From contig NZ_JHBW01000067.1 in assembly GCF_001273845.1 (NCBI RefSeq), positions 88,871-152,870 of the forward strand: a DNA stretch of 64,000 bases. The letters are read 5' to 3'. The DNA is from Leucobacter musarum subsp. musarum (GTDB lineage Bacteria > Actinomycetota > Actinomycetes > Actinomycetales > Microbacteriaceae). Position numbers and translations under genes: made by a program. A model generated the notes under the pieces. It worked only from the letters and a program-made list of their open reading frames with translations. It searched no databases and was not told the origin of the DNA. Of this stretch, positions 37,361 through 46,795 are shown piece after piece. The number at the start of each line of letters is the position of its first letter. The stretch's first letter is position 1.

Positions 37361-37426
37361 GGGCATCCCCGCGTTTCGCTCACGCCGGTCGGCGAGCGCG
37401 GGTGCCCACACATCCAGCCAATTCTA
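37361..37426 (-). promoter_or_regulatory. Promoter and structured 5' leader of the cold-shock gene
   Basis: TAGAAT (37426-37421, minus strand) is a good -10. The leader then contains nested inverted repeats between 37407 and 37361: GGGCA/TGCCC outermost, CCGCG/CGCGG inside, and a GCC-type apical stem with flanking CTC/GAG. The structure ends about 24 nt before the start codon. Confidence 0.55.
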
Positions 37427-37477
37427 GCGGGGGATGCTGCCACCACGCGGAGCCTGAAACCCGATAAAATGGAGCGG

Positions 37478-37744
37478 ATGTCCACTGAACCCAGCACGCC
37501 GACGCTCATCGAGCGCATTCTGGCGTATGCCTCGCTCTCGATCATCGCGATCGCGCTCCTCTCCTTCTTTGGAACGCTGATCGTCGGCCTCAACGATCGA
37601 CGCGCACTCGCCGAGGGGTTCTGGCCGGTCGTGTACGGCATCTCGATGATCGGGCTGCCCATCGGCTTCGCGCTGCTCATCATTCTGCTGATCCTGACGC
37701 AGCGGCGGCGGCGCCACGAAGCTCGGAAGCTCACCGGTCGCTAG
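37478..37744 (+). CDS. Small two-helix membrane protein
   Basis: An 88-residue protein with two membrane helices (LAYASLSIIAIALLSFFGTLIVGL and VVYGISMIGLPIGFALLIILLILT) and a basic C-terminal tail (QRRRRHEARK). ATG 37478 is favoured over the in-frame ATG 37469 because TAAAAT (37465-37470) is an excellent -10 overlapping the first ATG, with 7 nt to the second. Homologues are sometimes labelled 'multidrug ABC transporter ATPase', which the sequence does not support. It precedes the helicase pair. Function is unknown. Confidence 0.7.
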   Translation: MSTEPSTPTLIERILAYASLSIIAIALLSFFGTLIVGLNDRRALAEGFWPVVYGISMIGLPIGFALLIILLILTQRRRRHEARKLTGR

Positions 37745-37759
37745 ACCGGGTCCGTTGCC

Positions 37760-39544
37760 ATGAGCGGCACACTCGCGCTCGCCTCCGCTATTGCGGAGAT
37801 GGATCGCGGCGCGCTCACGGCTCTCGCCCGGGCGCGGCGCCCGTTCTCCCCATCGAGCGTGTCCGATCCGATCGGTTTCGCGGCCGACCTCCTGAAACCC
37901 GACTCCATCGCTCGGGCGATCGCTCCCCTCGATCGCGGCCTCCTATCCGCGCTGCATCAGGTGTCCGGGCCTGCACAGGTGTCACGGCTGCTCTCTCTCG
38001 GCCTGCTCGGAACCGAGGCCGGGGCACTCGTTCGGCTTCCCGAAGTCGACGCGGTCCTGGATGAAGCCTTGGCTGCCCATGGTGTATCACCCGAGCAGCT
38101 CTCAGAGCCGACGACGGCGAGCACCCCCGAGCAGGCGCACGATACGAGCGCCTGGTTCACATCGGCGCTCACGGCCGTTGGTCAATCCGCGGAGGCGCTG
38201 CGCACATTGCGCGATCGGCCCGGTCGACTCAACCGCACCGGCACCATCGCGGTGGCCACGGTGAAGCAGATCGCCGATTCCACGGGCGTCGACGCTTCCG
38301 ACGTCGCTCTCACCCTGTCAGCACTGCTGCGCACCGAACTGATCGCGTCACTCGCCGACGACCAGCTCCTCATCACGGCTGCCCGGTCGAGCGAGTGGCT
38401 GGCACTCGACCACGTGCAGCGATGGCTGCACCTGGCGACCGCCGCAGCTGCCGCAATGCCTGGACCGTTGCGGGTCGAGTGGGAACGCGTCGGAGCACCC
38501 GGCCAGCACCTGGGGCTCCTCGCGGCGTCGATCCCGCACCGCTACCCGCTGCTGCCCAGCGCCGATCTGGAAGCGGTATCGGAGTACGTGCGAAGCACCG
38601 AGCACCTCGGTCTCACCTTCGGAGGAGCATTGACCCCGGTCGCCGACGGGCTCCTCGCAGGCGGCGATGTCTCCGCAGCGGTGCGGGGTGCAATGCCCGA
38701 CCCCGCAGTCGGAGTCTATGTACAGCCCGACCTCAGCGTCGTGGTTCCCGGGCCGCTCGACCCCGCCGATGAAGCCGTGTTGGCCGCGCTGGCACGCCCC
38801 GAGCACATCGGCGTCGCCTCCACTCGCCGCGTCTCCGAAACTTCCATTGCCGAAGCCTATGAGCGCGGGCTCACTCCCGAGTCCGCACGCGAGGCGTTCT
38901 CCCGCATCTCGCTCACCGGTATCCCCCAACCCCTCGAATACCTCATCGAATCGCTGGGCGCCCGTGTCGGCGGCATCGTGGTCGGCGAGTATGCGGGCGA
39001 TGAGGGGCGCACCCGCATCTCGCTGGCGCGGGCAGAGGTCGCGAGCACGCTGCTCGTCGACCGCTCACTGCAGCACCTGCAGCTGCACCGCTCTGCGAGG
39101 TCCGACACCGAGCTGTTCTCCCGGCTGAGTGCCGATCACGTGCTGGCGGCTCTCGCCGACGCCCGGTATCACGCCACGTCGCACGACGCCGCGCTGCGCT
39201 CGGGCGCGCCACAACTCGCGCGCGTCGGCGATCCGGAACGCAGCGCACCGCCGCACCCGGCCGATGCTGACCCCCCGCTCGCCGCACCCCTGCGCGACCT
39301 GGTCGATCGTGTCTACTCCGCCGCGCGCTCCGAGCCGGGCACGGGGGACTTCACCCGGCGCCTCGAACTCGCGATTCGGGATCGCAGCGCCGTGCTCGTC
39401 ACCGCCGAGGCGCGTGGGCAGGTGCGCACGTTCACGCTGCTCCCCGTTTCTGTAAACGCGGGGCGACTGCGCGCAGCCGATCAGGCAGCCGGGGTCGAGC
39501 GCACCTTCCCGGTGAGCATGATCACTTCAGTCGAACCCGTCTAG
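37760..39544 (+). CDS. Helicase-associated domain protein upstream of XPB
   Basis: A 594-residue protein of the actinobacterial family with the Helicase_C_3 (XPB/Ssl2 N-terminal-like) domain, seen in SVVVPGPLDPADEAVLAALA and RISLTGIPQPLEYLIE. The rest is helical and proline-poor. It has no Walker motifs, so it is not itself a helicase. The gene sits 15 nt after the previous one, with no clear ribosome binding site. Mycobacteria have the same gene beside XPB. It probably assists or regulates the XPB helicase. Confidence 0.85.
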   Translation: MSGTLALASAIAEMDRGALTALARARRPFSPSSVSDPIGFAADLLKPDSIARAIAPLDRGLLSALHQVSGPAQVSRLLSLGLLGTEAGALVRLPEVDAVLDEALAAHGVSPEQLSEPTTASTPEQAHDTSAWFTSALTAVGQSAEALRTLRDRPGRLNRTGTIAVATVKQIADSTGVDASDVALTLSALLRTELIASLADDQLLITAARSSEWLALDHVQRWLHLATAAAAAMPGPLRVEWERVGAPGQHLGLLAASIPHRYPLLPSADLEAVSEYVRSTEHLGLTFGGALTPVADGLLAGGDVSAAVRGAMPDPAVGVYVQPDLSVVVPGPLDPADEAVLAALARPEHIGVASTRRVSETSIAEAYERGLTPESAREAFSRISLTGIPQPLEYLIESLGARVGGIVVGEYAGDEGRTRISLARAEVASTLLVDRSLQHLQLHRSARSDTELFSRLSADHVLAALADARYHATSHDAALRSGAPQLARVGDPERSAPPHPADADPPLAAPLRDLVDRVYSAARSEPGTGDFTRRLELAIRDRSAVLVTAEARGQVRTFTLLPVSVNAGRLRAADQAAGVERTFPVSMITSVEPV

Positions 39545-39634
39545 CTTCGAGGCGCTCCGAGTCGACCCCGACCGGCTCCCCCGGGAGCGGCGCGGCCACC
39601 CCCGGTTCAGCGTTCCCCGGTAGACTCGCTCGTT

Positions 39635-41320
39635 ATGACTCTCGGTCCCCTCATCGTGCAGAGCGACCACACCGTACTGCTCGAGGTCGCCCATCCCGAT
39701 GCCGAAGACGCCCGACACGCGCTGGCCGTCTTCGCCGAGCTCGAGCGCGCTCCCGAGCACATCCACACGTACCGCGTCACACGACTCGGGCTGTGGAATG
39801 CGCGCGCCGCCGGGCACACGGCCGACGAGATTCTCGACACCCTCAATCGGTACGCGAAGTTTCCGGTGCCGAGCGGGGTCGCATCCGAGATCGAAGACAC
39901 GATGCGCCGCTACGGCCGTTTGACCATCGAGCGCGCACCACTGCCCGGCGATGCCGCCGAGGCCGCCGCCGACGGCACTCCCGACGAGCCCGCCACCCAG
40001 CTCGTGCTGCGCTCCGAAGATCCGATGGTGCTGCGTGAAGTCGCGAGTGCGAAGAAAATTGCGCCGCTGCTCGGCAACCGCATCGATGAGCACACCTTCC
40101 CCGTCGAAGCGTGGGCGCGCGGCGAACTCAAGCAGCAGCTCGTCGCACGCGGCTGGCCCGCCGAAGATCTCGCGGGCTATCGTCCCGGCGAACCGTACGA
40201 CATCGCTCTGGCCGAAGACGGCTGGGAGCTGCGCGACTACCAGGCGAAAGCGGTCGAAGCGTTCCAGCGGGGCGGTTCAGGCGTCGTCGTGCTGCCCTGT
40301 GGCGCCGGCAAAACGATCGTCGGCGCCGCCTCGATGGCCGCGGTCGGCGCGAAGACCTTGATCCTGGTGACGAACGCCGTCTCCGCCCGCCAGTGGCGAG
40401 ATGAACTGCTGCGTCGCACCAACCTCACCGAAGACGAGATCGGCGAGTACTCGGGCCAGGTGAAAGAGGTCAAGCCCGTCACCATCGCGACCTATCAGAT
40501 TCTCACCAGTCGACGAAAAGGCGAGTACGCGCACCTGTCGCTGCTCGATGCCGAAGACTGGGGGGTCATCGTCTACGACGAGGTCCACCTGCTGCCGGCT
40601 CCCGTCTTCAAGCTCACCGCCGAGCTGCAGGCGCGCCGCCGCCTCGGCCTAACCGCAACGCTCGTGCGCGAAGACGGGCGCGAGGGCGATGTCTTCAGCC
40701 TCATCGGCCCGAAGCGCTACGACGCCGCGTGGAAAGACATCGAGGCGCAGGGGTTCATCGCGCCTGCCGCATGCTTCGAGGTGCGCGTCGATTTCGGTGA
40801 GGCCGAGCGCCTCGACTACGCCGTCGCCGAAGATCAGGATCGCTACCGCATCGCGTCGAGCGCGCTCATCAAGCAGCCCATCGCTCGTCGCATCATCGAT
40901 CGCCACCCGGGCGAGAGCACCCTGGTCATCGGCCAGTACATCGATCAATTGGAGTCGATGGCCGAGGCGCTCGGCTCGCCGCTGATCACCGGCCAGACCC
41001 CCGTCGACGAGCGCGAGCGACTATTCCAGGCGTTCCGCTCGGGCGAAGAGAAGATCCTCGTCGTCTCGAAGGTCGCGAACTTCTCCGTCGACCTGCCCGA
41101 CGCCTCGGTCGCTATTCAGATCTCGGGCTCCTTCGGTTCGCGGCAAGAGGAGGCCCAGCGCCTCGGCCGCCTGCTGCGCCCGAAGTCGAACGGTGCGACG
41201 GCGTCGTTCTACACGCTGATCACGCGCGACACGGTCGATCAAGACTTCGCGCAGAACCGCCAGCGCTTCCTTGCCGAGCAGGGGTACGCCTACACGATTC
41301 TCGACGCCGACGACCTCTAA
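39635..41320 (+). CDS. XPB-type DNA repair helicase
   Basis: A 561-residue superfamily 2 helicase. Walker A is LPCGAGKTIV with Lys226, and Walker B is YDEVHLLP with DEVH at 315-318. The XPB-specific RED motif appears as REDGREGD, and motif VI is QRLGRLLR. Residues 1-100 form the N-terminal helicase-associated domain. It is a 3'-5' DNA helicase thought to act in DNA repair in bacteria. TAGACT (39621-39626) lies 8 nt before ATG 39635, suggesting a leaderless mRNA. Confidence 0.95.
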   Translation: MTLGPLIVQSDHTVLLEVAHPDAEDARHALAVFAELERAPEHIHTYRVTRLGLWNARAAGHTADEILDTLNRYAKFPVPSGVASEIEDTMRRYGRLTIERAPLPGDAAEAAADGTPDEPATQLVLRSEDPMVLREVASAKKIAPLLGNRIDEHTFPVEAWARGELKQQLVARGWPAEDLAGYRPGEPYDIALAEDGWELRDYQAKAVEAFQRGGSGVVVLPCGAGKTIVGAASMAAVGAKTLILVTNAVSARQWRDELLRRTNLTEDEIGEYSGQVKEVKPVTIATYQILTSRRKGEYAHLSLLDAEDWGVIVYDEVHLLPAPVFKLTAELQARRRLGLTATLVREDGREGDVFSLIGPKRYDAAWKDIEAQGFIAPAACFEVRVDFGEAERLDYAVAEDQDRYRIASSALIKQPIARRIIDRHPGESTLVIGQYIDQLESMAEALGSPLITGQTPVDERERLFQAFRSGEEKILVVSKVANFSVDLPDASVAIQISGSFGSRQEEAQRLGRLLRPKSNGATASFYTLITRDTVDQDFAQNRQRFLAEQGYAYTILDADDL

Positions 41321-41381
41321 ATCGGCTGTTCGAGCCGCGCACCCTGGGTGATCCTCGTTTCGCATCTCGGGTCCGTCGAGT

Positions 41382-41399
41382 AATGTGAACGTGCACATT
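41382..41399. promoter_or_regulatory. LacI-type operator upstream of the lacI-family gene
   Basis: AATGTGAACGTGCACATT, an imperfect 18-bp palindrome with a central CG. It overlaps a -10-like TAATGT (41381-41386) and so would allow autorepression. A near-copy lies before the transporter operon. Confidence 0.68.
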
Positions 41400-41422
41400 C
41401 GAGTTTCAGCGCGGAGGCCCTG

Positions 41423-42451
41423 ATGTCCGGTAACGGAGAAGCGCGGGCCAAGCCGGCCAGCATCCGTGATGTCGCGCGCCTCGCCTCCGTCTCGCATCAG
41501 ACCGTGTCTCGCGTACTCAACGACCACCCGAGCATTCGTACGGAGACGCGCCAGCGGGTGCTCGATGCCATACGCACCCTCGACTACCGCCCCAATCTGG
41601 CCGCCCGTGCCCTGGCCTCGGCTCGCACCAATCTGCTGGGCATCCTGTCGGCGACCGTGGGCGAATACGGCACCACCTCGGCAATCGTCGCGATCGAGCA
41701 GGCGGCGCGTGAACGCGGGTATTCGATCAGCACCCTGAATCTCCCCGATTCGACCCCGGAGGCGATCGGCGAGGCTGTGCGCCTGCTGCAGCACGAACAG
41801 GTCGACGGCATTATTGTGTTGGCTCCACAGATGCGCGTGTACAACGTCATCGGGGGCCTGGGCTTGACCGTGCCGATCGTGAGCCTGCAGACGTCGACGG
41901 GCGGCAGCGCCGAAAGCGTCGCGTCCGATCAGGTTCTCGGTGCGCGCATGGCGGTGGAGCACCTGATCGGTCTCGGTCACAGCGACATTCTGCACATCGC
42001 CGGCCCGCAAGACTGGATCGAAGCGGAGTCGCGCATGCGCGGCTATCTCGATGCGATGTTCGAGGCCGACCTCTCGGCGCTGCCCCCGGTGCGCGGCGAT
42101 TGGACGGCCGATTTCGGGCACTTCGCGGGGCGCGAGCTCGCGGGGCGGCGAGATGTGACGGCGATCTTCGCCGCGAACGATCTCATGGCCGTCGGGCTCA
42201 TGCACGGGTTTCGCGATGCCGGGGTGCGCGTGCCCGACGATATCTGCGTCATCGGCTTCGACGACATCCCGGTCGCAGCGCATGTGTGGCCGACGCTCTC
42301 GACGGTGCGGGTCAACTTCGCGGAGCTCGGGCGGCGGGCGGTGACGCACCTGCTCGCGTCGATCGATCGACACGAACCGCCGGTCTTCGAATTGCTCAGC
42401 CCCGAGCTCATCGTGCGAGAGTCCACAACTGCGCTGGCAACACGTCGGTAA
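41423..42451 (+). CDS. LacI-family repressor of the sugar transporter operon
   Basis: A 342-residue regulator. The N-terminal HTH and hinge are standard (SIRDVARLASVSHQTVSRVL, then TLDYRPNLAARALAS). The periplasmic-binding-like effector domain follows (TAIFAANDLMAVGLMHGFRDAG, VIGFDDIPVAAHVWPTLSTV). GGAGG precedes ATG 41423. Its gene is directly upstream of a sugar ABC transporter, and both promoters carry similar ATGTGAACG-type palindromes. It is expected to release DNA when an imported monosaccharide or derivative binds; the effector is unknown. Confidence 0.92.
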   Translation: MSGNGEARAKPASIRDVARLASVSHQTVSRVLNDHPSIRTETRQRVLDAIRTLDYRPNLAARALASARTNLLGILSATVGEYGTTSAIVAIEQAARERGYSISTLNLPDSTPEAIGEAVRLLQHEQVDGIIVLAPQMRVYNVIGGLGLTVPIVSLQTSTGGSAESVASDQVLGARMAVEHLIGLGHSDILHIAGPQDWIEAESRMRGYLDAMFEADLSALPPVRGDWTADFGHFAGRELAGRRDVTAIFAANDLMAVGLMHGFRDAGVRVPDDICVIGFDDIPVAAHVWPTLSTVRVNFAELGRRAVTHLLASIDRHEPPVFELLSPELIVRESTTALATRR

Positions 42452-42477
42452 CGATTCTGTAATCACCCCACAACGTC

Positions 42478-42520
42478 TTGACACTCGGCGTAACATCATC
42501 CACGATGTGAACGGTCACAT
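42478..42520 (+). promoter_or_regulatory. Promoter and LacI operator of the sugar transporter operon
   Basis: -35 TTGACA (42478-42483) is a perfect consensus; CACGAT 17 nt downstream is a possible -10. The palindrome ATGTGAACGGTCACAT (42505-42520) overlaps the -10 and start region and matches the operator before the lacI-type gene at ATGTGAACG and CACAT. Confidence 0.65.
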
Positions 42521-42556
42521 GAGTGGCAGAAGAACGATGACAGTGAGGTCAATCGA

Positions 42557-44122
42557 GTGGAACCCCAAACGAGCACGGCAGCCGAAGCTCCGGTGCTGCA
42601 GATGCGCGACATCACCAAGGTCTTTCCAGGCGTCAAGGCTCTCTCGAACGTTTCGCTCACCGTGCGCCCCGCCACGATTCACGCGATCTGCGGCGAGAAC
42701 GGCGCCGGCAAGTCGACGCTCATGAAGGTGCTCTCCGGGGTCTACCCCTTCGGCACCTACGACGGCGACATCATCGTCGAGGGCCAGGAGATGCGCTTCC
42801 GCGACATCCGAGCCAGCGAAGAGGCCGGCATTGTGATCATTCACCAGGAGCTCGCTCTCATCCCTGAGCTCTCGATCACCGAGAACATTTTCCTCGGCAA
42901 CGAGCTGCGCCGCGGTCTCAGCATCGACTGGCAGGAGGCGCGCACGCGCACCGCCGAGCTGCTGCACCGCGTCGGGCTCCGCGAAGATCCCGACACCCCC
43001 ATCAAGACCCTCGGCGTCGGCAAGCAGCAGCTCATCGAGATCGCGAAGGCGCTGAACAAGAACGTACGCCTGCTGATCCTCGATGAGCCGACCGCAGCGC
43101 TCAACGACAGCGACTCCGCACACCTGCTCGGACTCATCCGCGATCTGCGCGAGCGCGGCATCGCCTCCATCATCATCAGCCACAAGCTCAACGAAATCGA
43201 GCAGATCGCCGACGACATCACGATCATCCGCGACGGCCGAGTCGTCGAGACCCTCGACGTGCAGCACGGCGGCATCAACGAAGACCGCATCATTCACGGC
43301 ATGGTCGGTCGCTCGCTCGAGCACCGCTACCCCGACCGCACCCCGAACCCGGGCGACGTGTTCTTCGAGGTGCGCGACTGGGTGGTGCAGCACCCCACGG
43401 TGCCCGAGCGGTTCGTCTCCAAGGGGTCGAGCTTCGACGTGCGTCGCGGCGAGGTCGTCGGGATCGCTGGCCTCATGGGCGCCGGGCGCACGGAGCTCGC
43501 AATGAGCGTCTTCGGCCGCTCGTACGGTCGCTTCATCTCTGGCACGATCATCAAGGACGGCGTTGAGATCCACGTCCCCGACGTCCCCGCAGCCATCAAG
43601 CACGGCATCGCCTACGTGAGCGAGGATCGCAAGTCGCTCGGCCTCAACCTGCTCGACTCGATCAAGCGCTCCGTGGTCGCCGCCAAACTCTCGAAGATCA
43701 CCCACCGCGGCATGGTCGATGCACAAGAGGAGCGCATCGTCGCCGAGCGCTACCGCAAGTCGCTGCGCATCAAGACCCCCGACGTCAACAACGGCGTCGC
43801 GAGCCTCTCCGGCGGCAATCAGCAGAAGGTCGTGCTCGCGAAGTGGATGTTCACCGACCCCGACCTGCTCATCCTCGACGAACCCACCCGCGGCATCGAC
43901 GTTGGCGCGAAGTACGAGATCTACTCGATCATCAACGAGCTCGCGAACGCCGGCAAGGGCGTCGTCGTGATCTCGAGCGAGCTCCCCGAGCTGCTCGGCA
44001 TCTGCGACCGCATCTACACGGTGTTCGAGGGCCGCATTACCGATTGCATCCCCGCCGACCAGGCCACTCCCGAGACGCTCATGCGCAGCATGACGTCGCT
44101 GAATGTAAAGGCACACGCATGA
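42557..44122 (+). CDS. mmsA: Multiple monosaccharide ABC transporter ATP-binding protein
   Basis: A 521-residue duplicated ABC ATPase. The N-terminal half has Walker A GENGAGKSTLM, and Walker B ILDEPTAAL. The C-terminal half has the usual degenerate P-loop GLMGAGRTEL, signature SGGNQQKVVLAKW and LLILDEPTRGIDVG. This layout is normal for carbohydrate uptake family 2 (RbsA/XylG/GguA). GIVIIHQELALIPELSITENIFLG matches the GguA/MmsA subgroup. GTG 42557 has GAGG upstream. The permease gene overlaps by 4 bp (ATGA). Confidence 0.93.
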   Translation: MEPQTSTAAEAPVLQMRDITKVFPGVKALSNVSLTVRPATIHAICGENGAGKSTLMKVLSGVYPFGTYDGDIIVEGQEMRFRDIRASEEAGIVIIHQELALIPELSITENIFLGNELRRGLSIDWQEARTRTAELLHRVGLREDPDTPIKTLGVGKQQLIEIAKALNKNVRLLILDEPTAALNDSDSAHLLGLIRDLRERGIASIIISHKLNEIEQIADDITIIRDGRVVETLDVQHGGINEDRIIHGMVGRSLEHRYPDRTPNPGDVFFEVRDWVVQHPTVPERFVSKGSSFDVRRGEVVGIAGLMGAGRTELAMSVFGRSYGRFISGTIIKDGVEIHVPDVPAAIKHGIAYVSEDRKSLGLNLLDSIKRSVVAAKLSKITHRGMVDAQEERIVAERYRKSLRIKTPDVNNGVASLSGGNQQKVVLAKWMFTDPDLLILDEPTRGIDVGAKYEIYSIINELANAGKGVVVISSELPELLGICDRIYTVFEGRITDCIPADQATPETLMRSMTSLNVKAHA

Positions 44123-45522
44123 CCACCACCGACACCACGGAGCAGCGCGGCTTCCGTTTCACCGACATCCGCAAGATGTTCGGCGGGGGCACCTCGACCC
44201 TGCGGCAGTTCGGCATCCTGGGCAGCCTCATCGCGATCATCCTGATCTTCCAGATCGCTTCGCACGGGCTTACCCTCTCACCGGGCAACGTCATCAACGT
44301 GATGCAGCAGTACTCGTACATCCTGATTCTCGCGATCGGCATGGTGATGGTCATCATCATGGGCCACATCGACCTGTCTGTCGGCTCGGTCGCGGCGTTC
44401 GTCGGCATCGTGGTCGCAAAGTCGATGGCGGAGTGGAACTTCCCGTGGTGGGCCGCAATCATTCTCGGCCTCGTGCTCGGCGCCCTCGTCGGCGCGTGGC
44501 AAGGCCTCTGGGTGGCCTACGTCGGCGTTCCGGCCTTCATCGTCACGCTCGCGGGCATGCTCTTCTTCCGCGGCGCGAACCAGTGGATCGGCGACTCGAT
44601 CTCGGTGCCGGTGCCCAAGGAGTTCGTGGTGATCGGTGCCGGCTACCTCCCCGAGATCGGCGGCATCCCGATCCCCTACAACGTGCCCACGCTGATTCTC
44701 GGTGTGCTGGCCGCGGCCTGGCTGGTCTTCTTCGAATGGCGCATCCGCCGTCAGCAGAAGAAGATGGGGGCGGATCGCGCGCCCCTCTGGGTGAGTGTCA
44801 CCAAGGTGGTGCTGCTCTGCGCCGTCATCATCGGCGCAGCACTCCTCTTCGGCAGCGGTCGCCCCGGCACCAGCTTCCCGGTCTCGGGTCTCATTCTGCT
44901 GGCGCTCGTGATCCTCTACTCCTTCGTCACGAACCACACGGTGTTCGGCCGCCACATCTATGCGGTCGGCGGCAACCGCCAGGCGGCGAAGCTCTCGGGC
45001 GTCAAAGATCGCCGCGTCGACTTCTTCGTGATGATGAACATGTCGGTGCTCGCCGCCGTGGCCGGCATGATCTTCGTCGCCCGTTCACAGGCCTCCGGCC
45101 CGCAAGACGGCAACGGCTGGGAGCTCGACGCCATCGCGGCTGTGTTCATCGGTGGCGCTGCGGTATCGGGTGGCATCGGCACCGTGATCGGCTCGATCAT
45201 CGGCGGTCTCGTCATGGCCTTCCTGAATAACGGCATGCAGCTGCTCAGCTTCGGTGCCGACACCGTGCAGATGGTCAAGGGTGCCGTGCTGCTCGTGGCC
45301 GTGGGCATCGATGCGTACAACAAGCAGCAGGGCCGCCCCTCGGTGATCGGCTTCCTCACGAAGAAGCGCACTCCCGCCGGCGAATTCGGCTCCGTCGAAA
45401 CCACCCCCATCGGCGCCCGTGCCATGGAGCAGGCGCCGCCCGCGGCCCCCACTCCCAGCGACGCCTCCCCCCAAACTTCTCCCGCCGACGACAGCGCGAC
45501 GAGGGAACCCGGCTCTCGATGA
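44119..45522 (+). CDS. mmsB: Multiple monosaccharide ABC transporter permease
   Basis: A 467-residue permease, longer than RbsC-type proteins as is usual for the GguB/MmsB group. IIMGHIDLSVGSVAAFVGIVV and AVFIGGAAVSGGIGTVIGSIIGG are the characteristic loops. About 11-12 membrane helices are present. The last ~60 residues form a proline/alanine-rich cytoplasmic tail. ATG 44119 overlaps the ATPase stop by 4 bp, so the two are translationally coupled. The pair forms the membrane channel and motor for sugar import. Confidence 0.93.
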   Translation: MTTTDTTEQRGFRFTDIRKMFGGGTSTLRQFGILGSLIAIILIFQIASHGLTLSPGNVINVMQQYSYILILAIGMVMVIIMGHIDLSVGSVAAFVGIVVAKSMAEWNFPWWAAIILGLVLGALVGAWQGLWVAYVGVPAFIVTLAGMLFFRGANQWIGDSISVPVPKEFVVIGAGYLPEIGGIPIPYNVPTLILGVLAAAWLVFFEWRIRRQQKKMGADRAPLWVSVTKVVLLCAVIIGAALLFGSGRPGTSFPVSGLILLALVILYSFVTNHTVFGRHIYAVGGNRQAAKLSGVKDRRVDFFVMMNMSVLAAVAGMIFVARSQASGPQDGNGWELDAIAAVFIGGAAVSGGIGTVIGSIIGGLVMAFLNNGMQLLSFGADTVQMVKGAVLLVAVGIDAYNKQQGRPSVIGFLTKKRTPAGEFGSVETTPIGARAMEQAPPAAPTPSDASPQTSPADDSATREPGSR

Positions 45523-45561
45523 CGAGTGCCACCAGAAGATGACAGAAAGCGAATCGAATCA

Positions 45562-46692
45562 ATGAATAAGAGAATCCTCCTCTCGACGGGCGCGCTGCTC
45601 GCCGCGGCGGCACTGGCGCTCACCGGCTGCTCTTCGGAGCGCGGTGGCAGCGATGCCGGCGGCTCGTCCGATTCCTCCGAAACCGCGACCGGCTTCGAGG
45701 CCGGCTCGACCATCGGCGTCGCGCTGCCCGACAAGACCAGTGAGAACTGGGTGCTCGCGGGCAAGCTCTTCACCGACGACCTGACGAAAGCCGGTTTCAA
45801 GGCCGACGTGCAGTACGCACCGGCATCGAACACCGTCGCCGAGCAGCAGAACCAGATTCAGGCGATGGTCACCGGTGGCGCGAAGGTCATCATCATCGGC
45901 GCGAAAGACGGCAAGCAGCTCGGCACCCAGGTGCAGGCCGCGAAGGATGCCGGCGCCACGGTGATCGCCTACGATCGCCTCATCGAGAACACCGATGCGC
46001 TCGACTACTACGTCGCGTTCGACAACTTCAAGGTCGGCCAGCTGCAGGGCCAGGCGCTGCTCGACGGGCTCAAGGAGCGCTCGGATCACGACGCTCCCTA
46101 CAACGTTGAGCTGTTCTCGGGTTCGACCGACGACGCGAATTCGGCAGTCTTCTTCAACGGCGCGATGGATGTGCTGCAGCCGAAGATCGACGACGGCACC
46201 CTCGTGGTCGGCTCGGGTCAAACCGACATCCAGCAGACGGCAACCGCCGGTTGGAAGGCGGAGAACGCGCAGAGCCGCACCGACACCCTGCTGACGGCGA
46301 CCTACAGCGATAAGACGCTCGACGGCGTGCTCTCGCCGAACGACACCCTCGCCCGCGCGATCCTCACCTCCGTCGAGCAGGCCGGCAAGCCGCTGCCCGT
46401 CGTCACCGGCCAGGATTCCGAGGTCGAGTCGGTGCGCTCCATCATGGAGGGCAAGCAGTACTCGACGATCAACAAGGACACCACGCTGCTCGTCGAGCAG
46501 GCCGTCAAGATGGTCGGCCAGCTCCAGAAGGGCGAAGAGGTCGACGTCAACGACACCGAGCAGTACGACAACGGCTCGAAGGTCATCCCCTCGTACCTGC
46601 TCGATCCGGTGATCGTCACGAAGGAGAACGCTGCTGAGGCGTACAAGAACGTGCCGAGCCTGCTCGACATCGTGAAGGAATACGACAAGTAA
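45562..46692 (+). CDS. chvE: Multiple monosaccharide ABC transporter substrate-binding lipoprotein
   Basis: A 376-residue lipoprotein. The signal peptide ends in the lipobox LALTGC, so it is membrane-anchored outside. STIGVALPDKTSENWVLAGK, VIAYDRLIENTDALDYYVAFDN and DGVLSPNDTLARAI match the ChvE/MmsE subgroup that binds several aldoses (xylose, glucose, galactose, arabinose). The gene is 39 nt after the permease. A 12-bp hairpin follows, probably enriching its transcript. The actual sugar cannot be read from sequence. Confidence 0.92.
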   Translation: MNKRILLSTGALLAAAALALTGCSSERGGSDAGGSSDSSETATGFEAGSTIGVALPDKTSENWVLAGKLFTDDLTKAGFKADVQYAPASNTVAEQQNQIQAMVTGGAKVIIIGAKDGKQLGTQVQAAKDAGATVIAYDRLIENTDALDYYVAFDNFKVGQLQGQALLDGLKERSDHDAPYNVELFSGSTDDANSAVFFNGAMDVLQPKIDDGTLVVGSGQTDIQQTATAGWKAENAQSRTDTLLTATYSDKTLDGVLSPNDTLARAILTSVEQAGKPLPVVTGQDSEVESVRSIMEGKQYSTINKDTTLLVEQAVKMVGQLQKGEEVDVNDTEQYDNGSKVIPSYLLDPVIVTKENAAEAYKNVPSLLDIVKEYDK

Positions 46693-46728
46693 CCAACCGC
46701 AGGGCTTCTCACGAAGTTCTCGCACTGA

Positions 46729-46775
46729 GCTGCGCCGGGGCACGGCAGGATCACTCCTCCGTTCCCCGGCGCAGC
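46729..46775 (+). terminator. Hairpin between the binding protein and isomerase genes
   Basis: A perfect 12-bp stem GCTGCGCCGGGG/CCCCGGCGCAGC with a 23-nt loop. It lies 36 bp past the chvE stop and 20 bp before the isomerase start. It may end part of the transcripts or protect upstream mRNA. Confidence 0.5.
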
Positions 46776-46795
46776 GTCGTTTCGAAAGGCTGCGC

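Noticed and set aside
42557..44122. Missing Walker A lysine in the second half of the sugar ATPases
   Set aside because: GAGRTEL in the second nucleotide-binding domain is normal for RbsA/XylG/MmsA-type ATPases (also in 57156-58736), so it is not a defect.
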